Positions 5,204 to 10,378 of a stretch of DNA of 10,378 nt are shown here, in pieces. Source of the stretch: Halovenus sp. (lineage in GTDB: Archaea; Halobacteriota; Halobacteria; Halobacteriales; Haloarculaceae). The DNA is taken from positions 1 through 10,378 of the forward strand of contig JAQCNG010000141.1 of assembly GCA_028275145.1 (NCBI GenBank), read 5' to 3'. Numbering within the stretch: position 1 is the first letter of the stretch; each line of letters begins with the position of its first letter. The notes under the pieces are model-generated. The model did no database searches, was not told the origin of the DNA, and saw nothing but the letters and a program-made list of their open reading frames with translations. The position numbers and the translations under genes are program-made.

Positions 5204-6136
5204 TCACGTGTGCCGGTCGATGAGCGTGTCGGCGGTGCGCTCCCAGTCGTCGTCCTCGAAGTAACGCTCGGCGAGGTGACCCTCCGGCATCTCGCCGGTG
5301 GCGCGTTTCTCCTCGCCGTAGGAGGGTCGGTCCTGCTGGAAAAACCGGCCCGTCAGCACCTCGCCCTCGTAGAGGCGGGTTTCGGCCTCGTACATCACCT
5401 CGCCGGCGTCTTTCCGGTCCGAGAGGTCGAACTCGAACTCGTCGTCGTCCTGGATGTCGGTGTATGGGACGTACTCCTTTGCGTCCTTGTTCCAGGTGGG
5501 ACACTGGGTGAGGAAATCGATGTGGGCGAAGCCGTCGTGCTCGATTGCCTCCGCGACGATCTCCTGTGCCTGCCGGGGGTTGGTCGCGGCCGTCCGGGCG
5601 ATGTAGGACGCACCGGAGGCGAGCGCCAGCGACAGTGGCCGAACAGGTGCTTTCGCGCTGCCCGAGGGCTGGGTCTTCGACTTGTGACCCTTTGGGCTGG
5701 TGGGCGAGGTCTGTCCCTTTGTCAGCCCGAATATCTCGTTGTTGAACACGATGTATGTCATGTCGTGGTTCTCGCGGGCGGTGTGCATGAAGTGGTTGCC
5801 GCCGATGCCGTAGCCGTCGCCATCACCGCCGGCGGCGACCACCTCCAGACCGGGGTTTGCGACCTTCGACGCGCGGGCGACCGGCAGGGCGCGCCCGTGA
5901 ATCGAGTGGTAGCCGTAGCTCTCGAAGTAACTCGAGAGCTTTCCGGAGCAGCCGATGCCGGTCACCAGCAGCACCTCCTCCGGGGTGCGTCCGACGTCGG
6001 TCATCGCGCCTTTCAGGGCCTTCAGTACGGCAAAGTCACCACAGCCCGGACACCACGTCGGCTGTGGCTCGACACCCGGTGTGAACTCCTCCTTTGTCGC
6101 CTCCCGCTCGGACCCGATTGCGGAGAACGAGGTCAT
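5204..6136 (-). CDS. 2-oxoacid:ferredoxin oxidoreductase, beta subunit (TPP-binding)
   Basis: This 310-residue subunit binds thiamine diphosphate and one [4Fe-4S] cluster. With the alpha subunit it oxidatively decarboxylates a 2-oxoacid to acyl-CoA and reduces ferredoxin in the cytoplasm. The TPP/Mg motif is GGDGDGYGIGG (103-113) with NNEIFGLT (132-139). Cysteines 29 and 32 (WCPGCGD), 63 (GIGC) and 212 (TQCPTW) are placed to ligate the cluster. Haloarchaea have two enzymes of this type, pyruvate- (Por) and 2-oxoglutarate-specific (Kor). Lengths of 310 and 628 residues, with an extended acidic beta C-terminus, lean towards Por from memory, but sequence alone does not settle the substrate. The ATG at 6136 fits the family N-terminus. 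The alpha gene lies upstream with a 103-bp gap. That gap contains a 27-codon frame whose stop overlaps this start codon as ATGA. A G-run eight bases upstream may act as a ribosome site. Confidence 0.93.
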   Translation of the reverse strand: MTSFSAIGSEREATKEEFTPGVEPQPTWCPGCGDFAVLKALKGAMTDVGRTPEEVLLVTGIGCSGKLSSYFESYGYHSIHGRALPVARASKVANPGLEVVAAGGDGDGYGIGGNHFMHTARENHDMTYIVFNNEIFGLTKGQTSPTSPKGHKSKTQPSGSAKAPVRPLSLALASGASYIARTAATNPRQAQEIVAEAIEHDGFAHIDFLTQCPTWNKDAKEYVPYTDIQDDDEFEFDLSDRKDAGEVMYEAETRLYEGEVLTGRFFQQDRPSYGEEKRATGEMPEGHLAERYFEDDDWERTADTLIDRHT

Positions 6137-6216
6137 ACGCCGTTCCCCCCGGTGTGACCGTCTCGTGTGTGGTCGTCTGGCTGTGCCTCCCGTCGTGGCT
6201 GGTGTGTGTCAGTCAT
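6133..6216 (-). CDS. Possible 27-codon ORF between the alpha and beta subunit genes
   Basis: An ATG at 6216 opens a frame of 27 codons, MTDTHQPRR at the start and GHTGGNGV at the end, whose TGA overlaps the ATG of the beta subunit gene as ATGA. It begins 23 bases after the alpha subunit stop. The peptide is hydrophilic with several histidines. The overlap is what translational coupling looks like, and would explain a 103-bp gap between two subunits made together. Against it: no Shine-Dalgarno precedes its ATG, and its third codon positions hold more A than the neighbours. I consider it possible but unproven. Confidence 0.25.
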   Translation of the reverse strand: MTDTHQPRREAQPDDHTRDGHTGGNGV

Positions 6217-6239
6217 TGGTATCATCTGTTGTGAGTGTC

Positions 6240-8126
6240 TCAGTCACCCGCCGCGTGTTCGAGTTCGACGTTGCCGGACGGCTCGTTGCCGTCGACGTTC
6301 GACTCGAACCCCTCGACAATCTCGCCGGGTTCGAACGTCTCGCCGTCGTATTTCAGGAGGCTGGACATCGTCGAGCCAAAGCGGCCCAGTTTCCGCTGTG
6401 TGAGTCCGCGGAACTGCGCGGTGGCGTTCATCTCCACGACCAGCGCCTTCTCGACGCCCGCGAGGAAGTCGGCAACCTCCGTCTCGGGGTAGGGCATGAG
6501 GTCGCTGACACCCATCGCCCGCACGTCGTGGCCGTCCGCGCGCAGGCGGTCGACGGCTTCGAAGACGGTGTCCTGGTTGCTCCCCCAGGTGAGAATGCCG
6601 TACGTCGCGTCCTCGGGACCGTGCAGCGTCTGGTGGCCCGCCTCGTCGAGCTCCGACCGGATGGCGTCGAGTTTCGCCATCCGGCGGTCCATCTGGGCCT
6701 TCCGGTTGTCGGGGTCCTCGCTGATGTGGCCGACCGCCATCGACTCGTTGCCCGTCGCCAGAAACCGGCCGCCCTCCTGTCCGGGCACCGACCGCGGGAC
6801 GACGCCGTCCTCGCCGTCGTGGGCGTAGCGCGTGTACTTGCCGGCGGCGTCGTGGGCCGCGTCCGCCAGGTCGTCCTCGGTGAGCACCGACCCCGGGTCG
6901 GGCGCCGGCTCGCGGTCGAAGTACGACGCGGACACCGAGCGCATCTCGCCGCCGAGTTTCTGGTCGTACAGTATGATCCCCGGAAGCTGGTAGTCGTAGG
7001 CGAGCCGGAACACCTCGCGTGTCTGGTCGTAGGCCTCCTCCAGATTGCCCGGCGCGATGACCAGCCGACACGAGTCGCCCTGACTCGTGTACAGCACGTG
7101 CTCGAGGTCACCCTGTTCGGTCTTTGTCGGCATACCCGTGGAGGGGCCGGCCCGCATCGCCTCGACCAGCACAATCGGGGTCTCTGTCATCTCGGCCAGC
7201 CCCAGGGGTTCGCTCATCAGGGCGAACCCGCCACCCGAGGAGCCCGACATCGCTTTGACCCCCGTGTGGGAGGCGCCGATAGCCAGCGCGGCCGCGGCGA
7301 TCTCGTCCTCGACCTGCTCGGAGACGCCGCCAAACCGGGGCAGATTCTGTGACATGATGGTGAACACATCGGTCCAGGGGGTCATCGGGTAGCCCGAGAT
7401 GAACCGACACCCGGAGTCCAGCGCGGCGTAGGCGATCGCGTTCGACCCGCTCATCATCGCCTGCTCTTCCTCGTGGTCCCCCTCGGGGACCGCCAGGTCG
7501 TGGTCGGTCTCGAGCGCCGCGGCCCTCTCGTAGGCCTCCTCGAGCACCGCCAGGTTCGCCTCCATGATGTCGCCGCCCATCGCCTCGCGGATCAACTCCT
7601 CGAAGTAGGTGGTGTCCATCCCGAGCAGTGCGGCCGTCGCGCCGACACCTGCGGTGTTGCGCATCACCTCGCGGCCGTGGTCGCGGGCGATACCCCGCAG
7701 GTCCATCGGGTAGACGTGCCAGTTGTTCTCCGCGGCGCGCCCCTCGAGGTCGGTCTCCGCGACCGCCTCCTCGTCGAGCAGGCCGCTGTCGTAGACGATG
7801 ACACCGCCCTCGTTGAGGTCGTCGAAGTGCTCGACCAGCGGCTTCCGGCGCTCGTTGCCGTAGTAGGCGTCGTCCTGTGGGTTGCGCGCGAAACTGTCGC
7901 CCAGCGCCAGCAGGAAGTTGAACCCGTCACCGCGGGACTGGACCGGTTCGTCGGCCGCCCGTACCTCCACGTAGGTGTGCCCGCCACGAATCCGCGAGGG
8001 GTAGTGGCGGTGTGTGAACACGTGCAGCCCCGCTCGCATCAGCGCCTTCGCGAGATTCTGACTCGTCGAGTCGATGCCGTCGCCGGACCCGCCGGCGATT
8101 CGCCACATCAGGCTCGAGTCTGTCAT
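6240..8126 (-). CDS. 2-oxoacid:ferredoxin oxidoreductase, alpha subunit (gamma-alpha fusion)
   Basis: This 628-residue subunit fuses the gamma domain (about 1-200) to the alpha domain (about 225-628), as in the two-subunit haloarchaeal enzymes. The gamma part shows WRIAGGSGDGIDSTSQNLAK (8-27) and HRHYPSRIRGGHTYVEVR (39-56). The alpha part shows SGYPMTPWTDV (244-254), a variant of the family YPITP motif, and MRAGPSTGMPTKTEQGDL (324-341), the substrate/CoA-binding signature. The enzyme provides acyl-CoA and reduced ferredoxin in place of an NAD-linked dehydrogenase complex. Substrate is pyruvate or 2-oxoglutarate; size leans towards pyruvate. The ATG at 8126 is firm: a strong Shine-Dalgarno GGAGG sits seven bases upstream. 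It is the first gene of an operon with the beta subunit, read from a TATA box at 8180-8188 with a leader of about 30 bases. This differs from the leaderless neighbours. Confidence 0.94.
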   Translation of the reverse strand: MTDSSLMWRIAGGSGDGIDSTSQNLAKALMRAGLHVFTHRHYPSRIRGGHTYVEVRAADEPVQSRGDGFNFLLALGDSFARNPQDDAYYGNERRKPLVEHFDDLNEGGVIVYDSGLLDEEAVAETDLEGRAAENNWHVYPMDLRGIARDHGREVMRNTAGVGATAALLGMDTTYFEELIREAMGGDIMEANLAVLEEAYERAAALETDHDLAVPEGDHEEEQAMMSGSNAIAYAALDSGCRFISGYPMTPWTDVFTIMSQNLPRFGGVSEQVEDEIAAAALAIGASHTGVKAMSGSSGGGFALMSEPLGLAEMTETPIVLVEAMRAGPSTGMPTKTEQGDLEHVLYTSQGDSCRLVIAPGNLEEAYDQTREVFRLAYDYQLPGIILYDQKLGGEMRSVSASYFDREPAPDPGSVLTEDDLADAAHDAAGKYTRYAHDGEDGVVPRSVPGQEGGRFLATGNESMAVGHISEDPDNRKAQMDRRMAKLDAIRSELDEAGHQTLHGPEDATYGILTWGSNQDTVFEAVDRLRADGHDVRAMGVSDLMPYPETEVADFLAGVEKALVVEMNATAQFRGLTQRKLGRFGSTMSSLLKYDGETFEPGEIVEGFESNVDGNEPSGNVELEHAAGD

Positions 8127-8133
8127 GGTTTTT

Positions 8134-8138
8134 CCTCC
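8134..8138 (-). promoter_or_regulatory. Shine-Dalgarno site of the alpha subunit gene
   Basis: GGAGG on the - strand lies seven bases before the ATG at 8126. Most haloarchaeal messages are leaderless, so a full Shine-Dalgarno is notable and fixes both the start codon and the presence of a 5' leader. Confidence 0.75.
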
Positions 8139-8179
8139 AAATCTGGTAAGTACGGCATAGCTAGAACTACACAGCGACG

Positions 8180-8188
8180 TAACTAAAG
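8180..8188 (-). promoter_or_regulatory. TATA box of the oxidoreductase operon
   Basis: On the - strand the sequence reads CTTTAGTTA. Transcription would start about 25 bases downstream, near 8155-8160, giving a leader of roughly 30 bases that carries the Shine-Dalgarno site. Confidence 0.5.
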
Positions 8189-8192
8189 ACTT

Positions 8193-8207
8193 GCTGCAGT
8201 GTGCAGC
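8193..8207. promoter_or_regulatory. Palindrome just upstream of the oxidoreductase TATA box
   Basis: GCTGCA-GTG-TGCAGC has perfect six-base arms and ends four bases from the TATA box on its upstream side, overlapping the TFB recognition region. It is a candidate operator for the operon. Arms this short can arise by chance in GC-rich DNA. Confidence 0.35.
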
Positions 8208-8256
8208 CGTGACATGTGCCGACCGGTGACGGGTCCCCAGACTGCCCCGGGCGGTC

Positions 8257-8748
8257 TCAGACCGCGAGTTCGTAGAGTTCGTCCCCGACGTGGTGGATTG
8301 ACTCGACGACCCGGCCCTCCTCGCCGACCATCTCCGGGCCCTCCACCAGCGCCCGACCGATAGCGAGGAACTTGCCGTGGCTCTCCTCGTTTATCACCAC
8401 CAGGTCGCCCTCGGAGATGTCGTCGTCGGCCTCGACGATACCCGGACGCATTATGTCCGCGCCGTTCGAGACGAACCCCACCGCCCCGGCGTCGACGGTC
8501 ACGACGTGCTCCGTGGGGGGATACTCGTTTGCTCCCCGTACCGTGAGAAACGGCTCTCTCCCCGTTTCCCCGTCGACGTACAACACGAGCGGGTCGCCGT
8601 CCACCAGCACGACGTTCCACCCCTCACCCGTCAACTCGACGTTCTCGACGGTGTCGGCGTCGACCTCGACACCGAGTTTCCCCGCGAGCATCTCCTGTAT
8701 CTCGGCTATCGCATCCGACCGCAGGTGATGACGCGACTTGACCTCCAT
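8257..8748 (-). CDS. PUA-domain RNA-binding protein (MCT-1/Tma20-like)
   Basis: This 163-residue protein resembles archaeal PUA-domain proteins related to eukaryotic MCT-1/Tma20. It begins MEVKSRHHLRSDAI, as the family does, with an N-terminal domain to about residue 75. A PUA domain follows at about 79-155, with the pattern VVTVDAGAVGFVSNGADIMRPGI (82-104), then EGDLVVINEE and GKFLAIGRAL. PUA domains bind structured RNA; the eukaryotic relatives act in translation initiation or ribosome recycling, and the archaeal role is presumably similar but untested here. I chose the ATG at 8748 because family similarity starts there and a TATA box lies 20-29 bases upstream; the frame continues to 8811 without family character. 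It has its own promoter in the 65-bp gap after the Rsm22-type gene. A short palindrome and the oxidoreductase promoter lie downstream. Confidence 0.88.
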   Translation of the reverse strand: MEVKSRHHLRSDAIAEIQEMLAGKLGVEVDADTVENVELTGEGWNVVLVDGDPLVLYVDGETGREPFLTVRGANEYPPTEHVVTVDAGAVGFVSNGADIMRPGIVEADDDISEGDLVVINEESHGKFLAIGRALVEGPEMVGEEGRVVESIHHVGDELYELAV

Positions 8749-8759
8749 ACCCTGTCTCC

Positions 8760-8784
8760 GGTGAGCGTAAACATAAACGCCACC
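8760..8784 (-). promoter_or_regulatory. TATA box of the PUA gene inside an inverted repeat
   Basis: On the - strand TTTATGTTTA (8768-8777) is a good box A, centred about 25 bases before the ATG at 8748. It is flanked by GGTG-GCGT on one side and ACGC-T-CACC on the other: eight-base complementary arms with a single bulged base. The box therefore sits inside the loop of an inverted repeat, as if a dimeric protein could cover it. Confidence 0.5.
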
Positions 8785-8813
8785 GTTTGCGTCTGCCGAC
8801 CGGGCCACCACCG

Positions 8814-10277
8814 TCAGACCGGGATGCGGTCAACGATCGTCTCGCCGTCGACAACGAGGTTGTACGCCCCCTCGTCGTCGTTCCAGAGCACGAGCGTGTT
8901 CTCCATCGACAGCAGGTCGCCGTAGCCGGCCTCCCCGAGACCGCGGTTCAGCGTCGAGGGTTCCGTCAGCACGGCGAAGTGGTCGACTCGCTGGCTCCCG
9001 TCGCCGACCAGAAAGAGCGGGTTCCCCCCCGCCGAGAGGTCGGGACTCAGCTTTACTGCCACACAGTCGACCCGTTCGGTGACGTGGCGCTCGCTCGCGG
9101 CGAGTTTCGCCACCCGCCCCTGGTCGGGGCGAAAGGAGAGTGCCCGCTCGCCGTCCGGCCGTAGCACCGAGTAGGCGTACTGCACGTCCGCGTTGACGAA
9201 CTCGCCGTCGCCCGGCAACCGCTCCGGGTCGCCGCTGCTCTGGCCGTCCGGTCCGGTCTGCTCCCCCGGTTCCCGCTCGCCCTCGTCGAGACGTTGCTGG
9301 ACGACAGGCGGTTCCAGTCGGCCCCTGCGGACAAACGACCAGGAGGTGCTCTCCGGCCGTTCGTGTGGCCACAGTCGCACGGTCGGCGCGTACACCGTCG
9401 CGCCCGCCGCCGCCTCGACCTGTCGCTCGACCTCCCGGAGACCGATCGCCGTGTTCCGGTCCGCCGGCGAGAGCGCCACCACCGACCCGCTGTCGTCGAG
9501 CCACCCCATCGCCCGCTCGACCTGTCCGGCCGGGTCCTCGAGCTCCGAGAGCACGTTCGAGAACAGCACCAGGTCGAACGCCCCGGCCGACGGCTCGAAA
9601 CCCTCGATCTGCTCGCGGTGGACCGTGGTGTGGACGTTGCGACCCGTCTCCGCGAGCAGTTGCTCCAGCACGCCGGCGGCCGGACTCGGTTCGACTGCGT
9701 GGTACTCCACGAGTGTCGAGTCGTCCACGAACGACGCGAGACCGAGCGCCGGACCCCCGACGCCCGCGCCGACGTCCAGCACGCGCATCTGTCTGGGCAC
9801 GAACCCCGCCGCCGCCAGGTCCGCGAGGACGTACTGTACCGCCGCGAAGTACGCCGGCAGGTGGTAGATGGCGTAGCCGAGTGCGGTCTGCTCGTCGTAG
9901 GTGACGGTCCCGCCGGCGAGATACTGCCGCTTGAAATCCCGGACCGTCGCCCGCAGGGTCGCGCCGGACTCGCCGTCCGGCCACCCCGGACCGAACCGCT
10001 CGACGAGCAGTCCCTCCACCGCCCGCTCGATGCTGGATGGCACCGATTCGATACCGTCGAAGGCACCGTCCAGTTGGCCGTCGGGAACCGGTTCGAACCG
10101 GCCGTCCTCGCGCTCGAGCAACCCCAGGTCGGGGGCCTCCTCGCGGAGCACCTGCCTGACCGCCGCCGGATGTGGCTGCCCCTCGACGTACTCGGTTATC
10201 TCCGCCGGGTCGACCGGCCGAACCTGTCTGAGATAGCGGGCGTTGTCCCGCACCTGTGCGCGCTGGGCCTCGTTCAC
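8814..10277 (-). CDS. Rsm22/METTL17-family rRNA methyltransferase-like protein
   Basis: This 487-residue protein has the Rsm22 family layout: a helical N-terminal region, a SAM-binding Rossmann fold from about residue 160 (motif I LDVGAGVGGPALGL, 167-180; acidic residue in HAVEPS, 193-198; FDLVLFSNVLSEL, 234-246), and a C-terminal strand region with QYAYSVLRPDG (366-376). The family acts in small ribosomal subunit maturation; the mitochondrial members (METTL17) bind RNA through an iron-sulfur cluster. Here the equivalent stretch reads APTVRLWPHERPE...SWSFVRR (297-318): the PH and the SF..R are kept but the cysteines are gone. The only cysteine in the protein is C405. An acidic low-complexity insert follows at about 328-358. 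The start is a GTG at 10277 overlapping the upstream stop (GTGA), so it is translated within an operon. No promoter is seen. Confidence 0.88.
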   Translation of the reverse strand: MNEAQRAQVRDNARYLRQVRPVDPAEITEYVEGQPHPAAVRQVLREEAPDLGLLEREDGRFEPVPDGQLDGAFDGIESVPSSIERAVEGLLVERFGPGWPDGESGATLRATVRDFKRQYLAGGTVTYDEQTALGYAIYHLPAYFAAVQYVLADLAAAGFVPRQMRVLDVGAGVGGPALGLASFVDDSTLVEYHAVEPSPAAGVLEQLLAETGRNVHTTVHREQIEGFEPSAGAFDLVLFSNVLSELEDPAGQVERAMGWLDDSGSVVALSPADRNTAIGLREVERQVEAAAGATVYAPTVRLWPHERPESTSWSFVRRGRLEPPVVQQRLDEGEREPGEQTGPDGQSSGDPERLPGDGEFVNADVQYAYSVLRPDGERALSFRPDQGRVAKLAASERHVTERVDCVAVKLSPDLSAGGNPLFLVGDGSQRVDHFAVLTEPSTLNRGLGEAGYGDLLSMENTLVLWNDDEGAYNLVVDGETIVDRIPV

Positions 10278-10378
10278 TCTCGCTCACCGTCGTCCACGTT
10301 GCGGTCGTCTCGGGTGACGTTGCGGCCGGCCTCCCGGTAGATTCTCTCGAAGGCAACACCACGCTCCTCGTCGACACG
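10274..10378 (-). CDS. C-terminal end of an unidentified gene upstream of the Rsm22-type gene
   Basis: A frame of 34 codons plus stop enters from the right edge and ends at TGA (10274-10276), overlapping the GTG of the next gene. The visible tail reads VAFERIYREAGRNVTRDDR and ends in an acidic VDDGERE. It is charged, with no membrane segment or motif that I recognise. The overlap shows that it is co-transcribed with the Rsm22-type gene, which suggests but does not prove a role in translation or RNA handling. Confidence 0.6.
   Translation of the reverse strand, partial: RVDEERGVAFERIYREAGRNVTRDDRNVDDGERE

Noticed and set aside
4688..7352. Long + strand open frames (4688-6157, 5955-7352) opposite the CYTH and oxidoreductase genes
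   Set aside because: They are shadows of well-identified - strand genes with conserved catalytic motifs.
8830..10377. A 515-codon - strand frame overlapping the Rsm22-type gene in another frame
   Set aside because: It is Arg/Gly-rich without motifs, while the overlapping frame has a full SAM-binding fold and correct acidic composition.

Overview
The window is chromosomal DNA from an extremely halophilic archaeon (class Halobacteria). Four things point there. The DNA is GC-rich and the predicted proteins are strongly acidic. Archaeal core genes are present: RNA polymerase subunit L, a diadenylate cyclase of the DacZ type, methenyl-tetrahydromethanopterin cyclohydrolase, a PUA-domain RNA-binding protein and a two-subunit 2-oxoacid:ferredoxin oxidoreductase. 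Several small proteins look haloarchaeal. Most promoters have a TATA-like box about 22-30 bases before the start codon, as in leaderless haloarchaeal transcripts. I cannot name the genus.

Layout. The 3' part of a membrane-anchored zinc-knuckle/CAP-domain protein (1-660, +) converges on rpoL (668-961, -). Next come a 68-residue two-CxxC protein (1190-1396, -) and, divergent from it, mch (1499-2431, +), which has an 18-bp palindrome between its TATA box and its start. Every gene from there to the right edge lies on the - strand. In transcription order, right to left, these are: the end of an unidentified gene overlapping an Rsm22-family methyltransferase gene (8814-10277); a PUA-domain gene (8257-8748); the alpha (6240-8126) and beta (5204-6136) subunits of a 2-oxoacid:ferredoxin oxidoreductase; a CYTH-domain protein (4556-5119); dacZ (3456-4268) directly abutting an MscS-type channel gene (2670-3455); and a 65-residue conserved haloarchaeal protein (2436-2633) with its own strong TATA box.

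How they work together. The dacZ-mscS pair links synthesis of c-di-AMP to a mechanosensitive channel, which fits the known role of c-di-AMP in osmotic balance. The 287-bp gap upstream of dacZ is the most unusual DNA here. It holds eight tandem copies of a 16-bp unit, and beside the dacZ TATA box a cluster of direct and inverted TCTGCC half-sites. The oxidoreductase supplies reduced ferredoxin and acyl-CoA to central metabolism. The Rsm22-like, PUA and RpoL genes belong to translation and transcription.

I found no tRNA, rRNA, CRISPR array, insertion sequence or other sign of a mobile element. Apart from the repeat-bearing region and putative operators, this is an ordinary core-genome stretch. 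I do not see a new multi-gene system; the best leads are regulatory DNA around dacZ and mch, and an Rsm22 protein that seems to have lost its iron-sulfur ligands.
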